Assembly (NCBI GenBank): GCA_029202385.1
Contig: CP119314.1
Span: forward strand, 870,501 to 934,500
DNA length: 64,000 nucleotides
Direction of reading: 5' to 3'
Origin: Candidatus Sphingomonas phytovorans
Lineage (GTDB): Bacteria > Pseudomonadota > Alphaproteobacteria > Sphingomonadales > Sphingomonadaceae
A model generated the notes under the pieces. It had not been told where the DNA came from and did no database searches. It saw only the letters and a list, made by a program, of their open reading frames with translations. Below are positions 54,896 to 63,672 of this stretch, in pieces (position 1 is the first letter of the stretch; each line of letters opens with the position of its first letter). The translations under genes were made by a program, and so were the position numbers.

Positions 54896-56152
54896 ATGAA
54901 GCGGATACCCCATCTGCGCTGGTGGATCGTCGCGCTGGTCTGTGCCGGCACGATCGCGAACTACCTTGCGCGAAATTCGCTGGGCGTGCTCGCGCCGCAG
55001 TTGAAGACCAGCCTGGCGATGACGACTCAGCAATACAGCTATGTCGTCGGCGCGTTTCAGCTTGCCTATACCGTGATGCAGCCGATCGCGGGATTCGTCG
55101 TCGATCGCTTCGGCCTGCGCGTCGGGTTCGCGCTGTTTGGCGTCGCCTGGTCGGTCGCCAACATGTTGCATGCGCTTGCTGCGGGCTGGCTGGGACTAGC
55201 CTTCTTTCGCGGGCTGCTCGGGCTGGCCGAATCCGCTGCAGTGCCGTCGGGGATCAAGGCGATCGCCGAATGGTTCCCGGCGCGTGAGCGTTCGGTGGCT
55301 GTCGGCTGGTTCAACGCCGGCACGTCGCTCGGCGCGCTGATCGCCCCGCCGGTCGTGATCGCGGTATCGCTCTGGGCTGACTGGCGGGTCGCTTTCATCG
55401 TCACTGGCGCGGTCGGCCTCATCTGGGCGGCTGCGTGGTATGCCTTTTATCGGAGCCCGGCGGCGCACCCGGCGATCACGCCCGAGGAGCAGGCGCTGAT
55501 CGCGGCCGACCGTCCGAGCGTGCCGGGACCGCGTGCGAGTGCCCGCGAGATTCTCGGTTCAGCGAAATTCTGGGTCATCGCGGTACCGCGTTTCCTGGCC
55601 GAGCCGGCATGGCAGACGTTCAGCTTCTGGATTCCGCTCTATCTCGCCACCGAACGCGGCATGGACCTGAAGCAGATCGCGCTGTTCGCCTGGCTCCCGT
55701 TCCTCGCGGCTGACATCGGCGGCGTGCTTGGCGGGTATCTGTCGCCGTTCCTGGTCAGGCGCTTCGGCGTTCGGCTCATCACCTCGCGCGTTGCGGGCAT
55801 CAGCCTTGCCGCCGTGCTGATGATCGCGCCGGGTTGCATCGGCCTCGCCGTGAGCCCCTATACCGCCATCGCCCTGTTCTGCGTCGGCGGTTTCGCCCAT
55901 CAGATGATCTCGGTGCTGATCAACACGCTGTCGGCCGACGTGTTCACGCCCGAGGAGGTCGGCACCGCCAACGGGTTCGTCGGCCAGGCGGGCTGGATCG
56001 GCGGATTGCTTTTCTCGCTGCTGATCGGCCAGCTTGCGGACACGGTCGGCTATGCGCCGCTGTTCGCTGCCCTGTCGGTGTTCGACCTGATCGGTGCCGT
56101 CGTCCTGATCGTCGGCATAAGATACCTGATTGTTCCGGAGCCCCGCCGATGA
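54896..56152 (+). CDS. ACS-type MFS transporter (hexuronate/anion:cation-like)
   Basis: 418 residues, about twelve membrane segments. The ACS/ExuT-like pattern is seen in RWWIVALVCAGTIANYLARNSLGVLAPQLK, QQYSYVVGAFQLAYTVMQPIAGFVVDRFGLRVGFALFGVAWSVANMLHALA and WFPARERSVAVGWFNAGTSLGALIAPP. The family moves hexuronates and related organic anions. uxuA at the right end supports a uronate substrate. AGAGGC precedes the ATG. Its stop overlaps the GH31 start (ATGA), so they form an operon. Confidence 0.9.
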   Translation: MKRIPHLRWWIVALVCAGTIANYLARNSLGVLAPQLKTSLAMTTQQYSYVVGAFQLAYTVMQPIAGFVVDRFGLRVGFALFGVAWSVANMLHALAAGWLGLAFFRGLLGLAESAAVPSGIKAIAEWFPARERSVAVGWFNAGTSLGALIAPPVVIAVSLWADWRVAFIVTGAVGLIWAAAWYAFYRSPAAHPAITPEEQALIAADRPSVPGPRASAREILGSAKFWVIAVPRFLAEPAWQTFSFWIPLYLATERGMDLKQIALFAWLPFLAADIGGVLGGYLSPFLVRRFGVRLITSRVAGISLAAVLMIAPGCIGLAVSPYTAIALFCVGGFAHQMISVLINTLSADVFTPEEVGTANGFVGQAGWIGGLLFSLLIGQLADTVGYAPLFAALSVFDLIGAVVLIVGIRYLIVPEPRR

Positions 56153-58542
56153 GACGTGCCACGCTTTCCAACCCGCCGCTGTTTTCGCTGGCGGAGCAAC
56201 GTCGCGGTCGCCTGACCCTCGTCGCCGATACCGGCGCCGTGGCGCATATCTTCGTGCTGGAGGAAGATATCGCGCGGCTCCTGCTACTGGCCGACGGCGT
56301 TGTGACGAGTCCGCCGAGTTGGGCGATCGCGGCGGGGGCAAGTGACATTGCCGAGCCCGGACGCGACCGGATGGATGTGGACGGGTTCACCTGCCCGGAC
56401 TTCGCCCTTGCTGTCGGGGAGGAGCGGATCGTCATCGAGACGATGCTGCTGCGCATCACCATCCGCCTGCACGGCCTGCATTGTACCTGGGAGCAGCACG
56501 ATGGCGAACAATGGCGGCTGATGGCGGCGGATCGCCCGACCCAGGCCTATGATTTCGGCTGGTGGGACGGCCGGGTCTACCATTATTGCGCGCGCCAGGC
56601 CGGCGAACGCTATTACGGGCTCGGCGACCGGACGGGTGACAGCAATCGCGCCGGGCGCAGCTTCCGCCTGACCAACCTCGATCCGATGGGCTATGACGCC
56701 CAACAAAGCGACCCGCTCTACAAGTCGATCCCCTATATCCTCGTCGCTGACGCCATGGGCCGCTGCCACGGCGCTTTCTACGACAGCGTTGCCGATGTCA
56801 GCGTCGACTTCGGGCGCGAGCTCGATAATTATCACGGGCACTACCGCCATATCGTCGCTGATACCGGGGACCTCGACCTGTGGATGATCGCCGGGCCCGA
56901 TCCGCTGGCGGTGACCCGGCGGTTCACCTGGCTCACTGGACGTCCGGCGCTGATGCCGCGCTGGACGCTCGGCTATTCCGGGTCGACCATGAGCTACACC
57001 GACGCGCCGGACGCGGCGGAGCAGATGGCTGGGTTCCTCGACAAGCTCGGCGAGCATGATCTCGGCTGCACCTCGTTCCATCTGTCGTCCGGCTACACTT
57101 CGATCGGCGACAAGCGCTATGTGTTCCACTGGAACCGCGACAAATTCCCTGACCCGGCCGCCTTCGTCGCCAGCTATGCCGGGGCGGGCGTGCGGCTCGT
57201 GCCCAATATCAAGCCCGCGCTGCTGCGCAGCCATCCGCGCTATGACGAGGTCGCCGCCGCCGGCCTGTTCGTCGGTGACGGGCAGGGTGCGCCAGTCGAG
57301 GCGCAGTTCTGGGACGAGGTCGGCAGTTATATCGACTTCACCAACCCGGCGGCTGCCGCCTGGTGGCGTGACCAGGTCAAGTCGGCGCTGCTCGACCAGG
57401 GCATTGTCGCGACGTGGAACGACAATAACGAATATGAGATCTGGGACAGGCGCGCCCGTTTCCACGGCTTCGGCTCGCCATGTTCCGCCGCAGCGATGCG
57501 ACCGGTGCAGCCGATGCTGATGGCCCGCGCATCCCGGCGGGCGCAACAGGAGGCCGCGCCGGGCTCTCGGCCTTATGTCGTCACCCGGTCGGGCATGGCC
57601 GGGCTGCAACGCTATGCGCAGACATGGAGCGGCGACAATCGCACCGAGTGGAAGACGATCCGCTACAATACACGGATGGCCATCGGGCTGGCACTGTCGG
57701 GGGTCTCGAACAGCGGGCATGATGTCGGCGGTTTCGCCGGGCCGGCGCCGGAGCCGGAACTGCTGCTGCGCTGGGTGCAGGCAGGCGTGTTCATGCCACG
57801 GTTCAGCATCCATAGCTGGAACGACGACCGCACCGTCAACGAGCCGTGGATGTACCCCGAAATCCTGCCGTCAATCCGCCGGCTGCTGGCGCTGCGCCAG
57901 ACGCTGGTGCCGTTCCTCTACGACCTGCTGCATCGTTATCATGCCGCATGCGAGCCGATGGTGCGGCCGACCTGGCTCGACTTCCCCGGCGACGCGCGTA
58001 CCTGGGAGGAGAATGACGAGCATCTGCTCGGTTCCGATCTGCTGGTCGCGACGGTGATGGAGCCGGGGGCCACGACGCGGACTTTGCGGACGCCGGCCGG
58101 GACTGACTGGGTCGATGTGTGGACCGGCGAGCATGTTGGGGGCGGTGCTGAGGTCACCCTCCCGGCACCGCTCGACGGGCCGCCGCCGCTGCTCGCGCGT
58201 GCCGGATCGGCGATGCTGGTCGATCTCGCGAAGGGTGGATGGCGGCCCGAACCCTATCGCCGCGGCGTGTGGCTGTTTCCGCCACGCGAGGGCGCGTTCG
58301 CCTGGAGCGCGATGGAGGATGTCGGTGACGGCGATGCCCCGGTCGATCGCTGGCATGTCGATGGTTACGCGGACGCGGAACGCGTTTCGGTCACGGTGCG
58401 ACGCGAAGGGCAGGGACAGTTGGGGGAGGCGGCTATTACCCTCCTGCTGCCGCCCGGCGATCAACGTATGTTGCAGGTGAATGGCGGCGTTGGCGATGGC
58501 GTGACTCACGATGGACGTCGCGGCGTGAGCCTGGCGGTCTAG
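56149..58542 (+). CDS. GH31 family alpha-glycosidase
   Basis: 797 residues from the ATG at 56149. An N-terminal beta-sandwich contains ERYYGLGDRTGDSNRAGRSFRLTNLD, then the TIM barrel. The nucleophile aspartate is in VATWNDNNEYEIWD, and the acid/base in TWSGDNRTEWKTIRYN. A conserved SGVSNSGHDVGGF block and RFSIHSWNDDRTVNEPW follow. Family GH31 includes alpha-glucosidases and alpha-xylosidases. No signal peptide, so it is cytoplasmic and acts on glycosides taken up by the co-transcribed ACS carrier. The exact linkage cannot be told. A longer frame upstream only shadows the transporter. Confidence 0.9.
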   Translation: MRRATLSNPPLFSLAEQRRGRLTLVADTGAVAHIFVLEEDIARLLLLADGVVTSPPSWAIAAGASDIAEPGRDRMDVDGFTCPDFALAVGEERIVIETMLLRITIRLHGLHCTWEQHDGEQWRLMAADRPTQAYDFGWWDGRVYHYCARQAGERYYGLGDRTGDSNRAGRSFRLTNLDPMGYDAQQSDPLYKSIPYILVADAMGRCHGAFYDSVADVSVDFGRELDNYHGHYRHIVADTGDLDLWMIAGPDPLAVTRRFTWLTGRPALMPRWTLGYSGSTMSYTDAPDAAEQMAGFLDKLGEHDLGCTSFHLSSGYTSIGDKRYVFHWNRDKFPDPAAFVASYAGAGVRLVPNIKPALLRSHPRYDEVAAAGLFVGDGQGAPVEAQFWDEVGSYIDFTNPAAAAWWRDQVKSALLDQGIVATWNDNNEYEIWDRRARFHGFGSPCSAAAMRPVQPMLMARASRRAQQEAAPGSRPYVVTRSGMAGLQRYAQTWSGDNRTEWKTIRYNTRMAIGLALSGVSNSGHDVGGFAGPAPEPELLLRWVQAGVFMPRFSIHSWNDDRTVNEPWMYPEILPSIRRLLALRQTLVPFLYDLLHRYHAACEPMVRPTWLDFPGDARTWEENDEHLLGSDLLVATVMEPGATTRTLRTPAGTDWVDVWTGEHVGGGAEVTLPAPLDGPPPLLARAGSAMLVDLAKGGWRPEPYRRGVWLFPPREGAFAWSAMEDVGDGDAPVDRWHVDGYADAERVSVTVRREGQGQLGEAAITLLLPPGDQRMLQVNGGVGDGVTHDGRRGVSLAV

Positions 58543-58613
58543 CGGCGCTTCACGAGCGAACGATCGGATGCACGCCAATTGCGGACGCCCTGCTAAAGTG
58601 CTCAATATGAGCT

Positions 58614-58895
58614 ATGCAAAGATCTTGCTTGGGCCTGTTAGCGGGGATGATCGCGTTGACGGCTTGCTCGGAGCAGCCAAAGCGCGAGGTGTGGGCCGTC
58701 GTGGTCAGTATCGCTCCGCACTCAAACCCGAAATGGGATGCTGCCGAGGTGATTGTAACAGCGCGAAGTCCGGATGGAGCCTTTGGAAAAAAATCCGTTT
58801 TGACGGCGCGTCTGACCTGTCGCATCGGCGACACGGTTCACGCGTCAGCACGTGGTTTGGCACTACTCTTGGATGAGCGTGCGTGTGCCAGTTGA
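58614..58895 (+). CDS. Small lipoprotein of unknown function
   Basis: 93 residues. MQRSCLGLLAGMIALTACSEQPK has a lipobox (LTAC), so Cys18 would be lipidated. The rest, REVWAVVVSIAPHSNPKWDAAEVIVTARSPDGAFGKKSV, and a RLTCRIGD block with a second cysteine, may be a small beta domain. An ATG at 58606 lies eight bases upstream in another frame. No family is recognised, and it is convergent with the FCD regulator. Confidence 0.6.
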   Translation: MQRSCLGLLAGMIALTACSEQPKREVWAVVVSIAPHSNPKWDAAEVIVTARSPDGAFGKKSVLTARLTCRIGDTVHASARGLALLLDERACAS

Positions 58896-58947
58896 GGTTC
58901 GAAGGCGACGAATCTCAGCCATTTACGATCATTGCGTCATGCCGAGT

Positions 58948-59751
58948 TCAGACCGCTACCCGGCGCGCGAGATCGCTCCGCTTCGCCTCAACCTCAGCAC
59001 GCGTCCGCTCGAATGCGTCGGTCTCCGTCGCGGTCAGCAGGCCATCGATCACGCGCGCGAGGTGATCGCGCATCTCCCGCCGTGCCGCATGGGGGTCGCG
59101 GTCGCGGAGCGCGGCTAGGATGCGCTGATGCTCGTCGATGCGTGGCTGCACACCCACGCTCCGCGCCCGTTCAAGCATGTGCGCGCAGAGCGGCGACCGG
59201 TAGCGTGCGTCCCATAGTGACTCGACGACATCCACCACGGCCGAGTTGCGCGTCGCCCGCGCGATGGTCAGGTGAAAGGATCGGTCGGCGTGCTCGCCGC
59301 TGATATTCTCGAGATTCTCGCGCTCCATCTCACCGATCAGCGTTTCGAGCTCAGCGATCTCGTTGTCGGTGATCGAGACAGCGGCAAGCGCCGCAGCCTC
59401 GCCCTCGAACAGGCGGCGTGCCTCGGTCAGTTCGAAGGCGCCGATGTCGAGCCCGATCATCGCCGCGTCCTTGGGCGGATTGTCGACGACGAAGATGCCC
59501 GAACCGTGGCGAGTCTTGACCAGTCCGATCACGTCCAGCGCGATCATCGCCTCGCGGATCGTCGGGCGGCTGACCTTATATTCCTCGGCCAGGTCACGTT
59601 CCGATGGAATGCGCTGGCCCGGCGCGAACTCGCCGCGCTGGATCGCGCCGGCGACAGCTGCCGCGACCTGCTGGTATAATTTGCGCGAGTCCGGCTGCGG
59701 GGTGGCGGCCGAGGGTGCGGTGATTGGTCTGGTCAGTTGTTTTTTCGGCAT
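58948..59751 (-). CDS. GntR-family regulator with FCD effector domain
   Basis: 267 residues from the ATG at 59751. Winged-helix: RKLYQQVAAAVAGAIQRGEFAPGQRIPSERDLAEEYKVSRPTIREAMIALDVIGLVKTRHGSGIFV, the FadR/PdhR/UxuR type. The FCD domain follows, with metal-ligand-type histidines (DRSFHLTIARATRN, DEHQRILAALRDRDPHAARREMRDHLARV). It diverges from TonB receptor 4, and a FadR-type operator lies between. UxuR/ExuR relatives sense uronates, and uxuA is in the receptor operon, so a uronate-responsive repressor is likely. Confidence 0.92.
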   Translation of the reverse strand: MPKKQLTRPITAPSAATPQPDSRKLYQQVAAAVAGAIQRGEFAPGQRIPSERDLAEEYKVSRPTIREAMIALDVIGLVKTRHGSGIFVVDNPPKDAAMIGLDIGAFELTEARRLFEGEAAALAAVSITDNEIAELETLIGEMERENLENISGEHADRSFHLTIARATRNSAVVDVVESLWDARYRSPLCAHMLERARSVGVQPRIDEHQRILAALRDRDPHAARREMRDHLARVIDGLLTATETDAFERTRAEVEAKRSDLARRVAV

Positions 59752-59839
59752 AAGATACAGTGAGACTAGCATCGGCGCCCCCGTGCCGCAACACGCGGCC
59801 GCAACGGGCCGTAGTGGGTCGATCGCGAAAGCTTGTATT

Positions 59840-59850
59840 TGGTAAGACCA
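59840..59850. promoter_or_regulatory. FadR/PdhR/UxuR-type operator between the FCD regulator and TonB receptor 4
   Basis: TGGT-AAG-ACCA, flanked as ATTTGGTAAGACCATTT, matches the TGGTNNNACCA core recognised by many FCD-domain GntR regulators. It also sits inside a larger dyad (TTGGTA at 59839-59844, TACCAA at 59856-59861). It is 88 bp upstream of the regulator's ATG and 67 bp upstream of the receptor's, so it can control both. The match is by consensus only. Confidence 0.7.
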
Positions 59851-59916
59851 TTTGCTACCAACACGTCAGACAGGTTTACGGACGGCAGAATCCGCGACCG
59901 ATATGAGGGGGTTGAA

Positions 59917-62250
59917 ATGAGCAAATATCACGATTCCGTTTGCCGCGCCGCACTGATCGCCTCGCTCGCGCTCGGCGCCTCGCCTGCCTTTGCGAAGGAT
60001 GCCGCACCCGAAGCTCTTGCCAATTCAGCGCAAAGCGCCTCGACTGGCCCGACCAGCGAGAGCGCGCCGTCGCCGGACATGGGCGGCGACATCATCGTCA
60101 CCGCACAGAAGCGCGCCGAGAACGTCCAGCGCGTGCCGCTGGCTATTTCGGTGGTCTCCCAGGCGCAGCTCGATGCGACGGGCGTCCGGCAGTTCCAGGA
60201 TCTCGGCAAGATCGCGCCCTCGCTGACGGTTCGTCCGGCCGAGCATCCGGTCAATGCCAACGTGTCGCTGCGCGGCGTCGGCACCTTCGCCTTCGGCATC
60301 GGCGTGGAACCCAGCGTCGCGGTACTGGTCGACGAAGTCCCGCTCGCCTTCCAGGCCCGTGCTTTCACCGACTTGCCCGACGTCGAGCGGATCGAAGTGC
60401 TGCGCGGCCCGCAGAGCACGCTGTACGGCAAGTCCGCCTCGGCCGGCCTGATCAACATCATCACCCGCCAGCCCACCGACACCTTCCACTTCCGCGCCAA
60501 TGCGCTGGCGACGACCGATAGCGAATATGGCGGCAATTTCAGCGTATCGGGTCCTATCAGCCAGGACCTCGGCTATGTCCTGTCGGCCAGCTATTCCAAC
60601 TGGGACGGCAACGTCCGCAACCTGTTCAACGGGAAGAAAGTGAACGGGCGCGAGGCGGTCAACGCCCGCGGCAAGCTCCGCTGGGAACCGGCCGCCAACG
60701 TCACCATCACGCTGTCGGGCAATTATCTCAACGGCAACACAAGCGTCGGGCGGCCGTTCATCCGCCTCGATCCGACCGCGTTGCTGCGCGGCGTCGCCGG
60801 GCAGACGGCGGGGGTCGTATTCCCCGGCGTCACGGTCAGCGAGGGCAATCAAAACATCAGTAACAACTACGACTCCCGTACCAAATATCATGGCGGGGGC
60901 GGGTCGCTGCGCGCTGAAGTCGGACTGGGCGACATGACCCTGGTGTCGATCACCTCGTACGACAAGTTCCGCCTCAACGACTATCTTGACCAGGACGACA
61001 CATCTTCCCCGACGGCCAACGGCAACAACATCCAGGTCGGCCAGTTCCGGTCGAAATTGTTCACGCACGAACTGCGCCTGCTCTCGCCCGGCGACAAGCC
61101 GTTCCGCTATACGCTGGGTGCCTATTATGCGAACGTGGCGTTCGAGCGGCCTTTCCTTCGCGGCCCTGCTTTCTCGCTGGCCAACTGGTATGCGACATCG
61201 AAGTCGGAGCAGATCGCCGCTTTCGCTCAGGTCGACTGGGAGATCGTTCCGCACCTGACCCTGACCGGCGGCGGGCGCGTCCAGAACGAAAAGATCTACT
61301 ACACCTTCCGCGACAATCTCGCCGCGCCCGCCTCCTCCTTCTTCAGCGGCAATGCGGAGGATACCGCCGGCACCTATCGCTTCAGCGGGCGCTATGAGGT
61401 CACGCCCGACATCATGTTCTTCGCGACCTATTCGACCGGCTACAAGGGGCAGACCTACGACCTGACGACCGGCTTCAACGCGAACCGGGCCGCGGCCGGG
61501 CCGATCAAGCCCGAACGGTCGCGCGACAGGGAAATCGGCGCGCGCATGCAGTTCCTCGACCGGCGCGTGACGGTCAACGTCACCCTGTTCGATACCGATT
61601 ATGACAATCTGCAGGCACAGACGATCGAGACGCTCGCCGACGGGACGTCCAATTTCCGTCTGACGAATGTCGGCGGGCTGAACACGAAGGGCATCGAGTT
61701 CGACAGTTCGGCGCGGATCGGCAGCGACCTCAACCTCAACGCATCGGTCGCCTATCTCGACGCGAAATATACCTCGTTTCCCGTCGGGCAATGCTATCCG
61801 CTGCAAACCGCCGCGCAGGGATGCGTGCCCGCGGTGCCCGCGACGCCCACGAAGCCGGCACAGCCTGCCTATCAGAACCTGACCGGCGCGCGTGCCGTGC
61901 AGGCGCCGAAATGGAAGTTCTCGGTCGGCGCCGACTATTCGCCGTCTTTGGGCGGCGACCTGCGCGGCGTGATGCAGGCCAACTGGCAGTATCAGGGCGA
62001 TGTCTATTATGTGGCGGAGGATCCGCAGACGTTCCAGCGGGCCTATAGCATCGTCAATGTCGGGCTTGGCGTGCGCGACAGCGACCGCAGATGGGAAGTG
62101 GTCGCTTTCGTGAACAACCTGTTCGACCAGCAATATTTCCCCTCGCTGGTCAATACGGCGGGCAATTTCGGCAACAAGCTGGCGACCCAGGCGCTCCTGC
62201 CGCGCGACTTCCGTCGCTATGGCGGCCTGCGGCTCGGCGTGAATTTCTGA
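59917..62250 (+). CDS. TonB-dependent outer-membrane receptor 4
   Basis: 777 residues from the ATG at 59917 (GAGGGGG upstream). Signal peptide LIASLALGASPAFA, TonB box DIIVTAQKRAEN, plug with FQDLGKIAPSLTVRPAEHPVNANVSLRGVGTFAFGIGVEPSVAVLVDEVPLAF and VEVLRGPQSTLYGKSASAGLINIITRQ, and a barrel ending FRRYGGLRLGVNF. It is the first gene of a run with an alpha/beta hydrolase and uxuA, and is divergent from the FCD regulator with an operator between. An oligouronide or uronic-acid ester is a plausible ligand. Intact. Confidence 0.95.
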   Translation: MSKYHDSVCRAALIASLALGASPAFAKDAAPEALANSAQSASTGPTSESAPSPDMGGDIIVTAQKRAENVQRVPLAISVVSQAQLDATGVRQFQDLGKIAPSLTVRPAEHPVNANVSLRGVGTFAFGIGVEPSVAVLVDEVPLAFQARAFTDLPDVERIEVLRGPQSTLYGKSASAGLINIITRQPTDTFHFRANALATTDSEYGGNFSVSGPISQDLGYVLSASYSNWDGNVRNLFNGKKVNGREAVNARGKLRWEPAANVTITLSGNYLNGNTSVGRPFIRLDPTALLRGVAGQTAGVVFPGVTVSEGNQNISNNYDSRTKYHGGGGSLRAEVGLGDMTLVSITSYDKFRLNDYLDQDDTSSPTANGNNIQVGQFRSKLFTHELRLLSPGDKPFRYTLGAYYANVAFERPFLRGPAFSLANWYATSKSEQIAAFAQVDWEIVPHLTLTGGGRVQNEKIYYTFRDNLAAPASSFFSGNAEDTAGTYRFSGRYEVTPDIMFFATYSTGYKGQTYDLTTGFNANRAAAGPIKPERSRDREIGARMQFLDRRVTVNVTLFDTDYDNLQAQTIETLADGTSNFRLTNVGGLNTKGIEFDSSARIGSDLNLNASVAYLDAKYTSFPVGQCYPLQTAAQGCVPAVPATPTKPAQPAYQNLTGARAVQAPKWKFSVGADYSPSLGGDLRGVMQANWQYQGDVYYVAEDPQTFQRAYSIVNVGLGVRDSDRRWEVVAFVNNLFDQQYFPSLVNTAGNFGNKLATQALLPRDFRRYGGLRLGVNF

Positions 62251-62303
62251 TGACGGCGGGGCGCGCACGTCGCCCCGCCACACCATGGATCGGGGGCAAT
62301 GTG

Positions 62304-63614
62304 ATGTTTCGTTTTGCGCTGCCGTTGGCGATGGCGGGCGCCGCGGCAATGTTGTCGGCTGCGAGCCCGCCTGCCCAGGATGCGCCGGCGAAACCCGGTG
62401 TCGATGCGCCGGAACTCGCCGCGCTCGGCTCGTATCCGGTCGGCGTTGCCAGGGCCGAGTTCGTGCAGCCCGGCCAGCTCGATCCTCTGCAGGGGGCGGA
62501 CAGGCCCGCCGCGGTGGATCGCCATCTGCCGCTCAGCATCTGGTATCCGGCCGCAGCGGCGGGAGCCGGCACACTCTACCGGTCGGCGCTGCCGAGGAAG
62601 AGTGGTTCCGACATCGCCTTCACCGTTCCCGGCATAGCCTCGCCGGACGCGCGTGCTGCCGCGGGGCGCTTCCCGCTCGTCGTCCTCGCGCATGGCTATA
62701 GCAACACCCCGGAGGTCCTTTCCTGGCTCGGCGAGAATCTCGCGAGCAAGGGCTATGTCGTCGTGACACCAGCCTTTCGCGACCCGCCGATCACCGTCCG
62801 CACTGCGGCCGCCGCGGCAGGCCCGATCGCCCGGCGACCACTCGATATCGTGTTCGTCGCCGCGGAGGCGCAGCGTCGGGCGCGGGAAGGGCAGGGGCCG
62901 TTCGCCACCGCCGATGCCGACCGTACCGCGCTGATCGGCTATTCGATGGGCGGTTATGGCGTGCTCACCGCGGCGGGCGCGCCACTTCATCCCGGCCTGG
63001 CCGCTGCCACCCGCGATGTGCTCGCACCCTATATCGCCGGTGGGCCCAGGGCGGGCGAGCTCAAGGTCGCGGGTCTCAAGGCGGTGGTCGCGATCGCCCC
63101 GCCGCGCGCGCTGCGCGGGGCGGATATGTGGGCGCCGCCCGGTGTCGGGGCGATTCGCGCGCCAACCTTGTTCATCGTCGGCAGCCAGGACCACACGGTC
63201 GGCTACGATCCCGGCGTCCGTACGTTGTTCGACGATGAGGTGCATGCGGCACGGTATCTGCTGACCTTCCGCGAGGCCGGGCACAGCATCGGCCTGATCG
63301 GCGCGCCGCCGGAAATGCGGGCGGACTATTGGGACAAGGACTGGTTCGAGGATTCGGTCTGGCGCAAGGATCGGCTGATGGCGATCGAGACGCATTTCAT
63401 CGCCGCGTTTCTCGACCGCTACGTGAAGGGCGACATGAGGAAGGCAGCCTATATCGACGGACTCGTGCCAAATTCGAACGACGGTATCTGGGCTGGCGCA
63501 CCGCCGGGTCGTTATGCCGGCTACAGTCCCGGCCCCCCGACGGCGACCTTGTGGAAGGGATTCCAGCCGAACAAGGCGTCGGGCATGTCATTCGAGTTCA
63601 AACCTGCGTCCTAG
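62304..63614 (+). CDS. Secreted alpha/beta-hydrolase (dienelactone hydrolase/PAF-acetylhydrolase-like)
   Basis: 436 residues from the ATG at 62304, which follows GGGGGC; an earlier ATG at 62250 overlaps the receptor stop. Signal peptide [23 protein letters not shown]. Hydrolase marks: [16 protein letters not shown] (cap-like), [36 protein letters not shown], nucleophile [19 protein letters not shown], acid region [19 protein letters not shown] and histidine EAGHSIG. It probably cleaves an ester in the periplasm. With receptor 4 and uxuA it could remove methyl or acetyl groups from uronides. Confidence 0.86.
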   Translation: MFRFALPLAMAGAAAMLSAASPPAQDAPAKPGVDAPELAALGSYPVGVARAEFVQPGQLDPLQGADRPAAVDRHLPLSIWYPAAAAGAGTLYRSALPRKSGSDIAFTVPGIASPDARAAAGRFPLVVLAHGYSNTPEVLSWLGENLASKGYVVVTPAFRDPPITVRTAAAAAGPIARRPLDIVFVAAEAQRRAREGQGPFATADADRTALIGYSMGGYGVLTAAGAPLHPGLAAATRDVLAPYIAGGPRAGELKVAGLKAVVAIAPPRALRGADMWAPPGVGAIRAPTLFIVGSQDHTVGYDPGVRTLFDDEVHAARYLLTFREAGHSIGLIGAPPEMRADYWDKDWFEDSVWRKDRLMAIETHFIAAFLDRYVKGDMRKAAYIDGLVPNSNDGIWAGAPPGRYAGYSPGPPTATLWKGFQPNKASGMSFEFKPAS

Positions 63615-63672
63615 ACGACGAGCAAGAGGTCGCCATCGCATGACGCGGATGTCGGCAAGGGAGTGCCAGTAT

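Noticed and set aside
60025..62349. A 774-codon minus-strand frame opposite TonB receptor 4.
   Set aside because: Shadow of the receptor gene; no signal, domain or ribosome site, and the plus frame carries a full receptor sequence.
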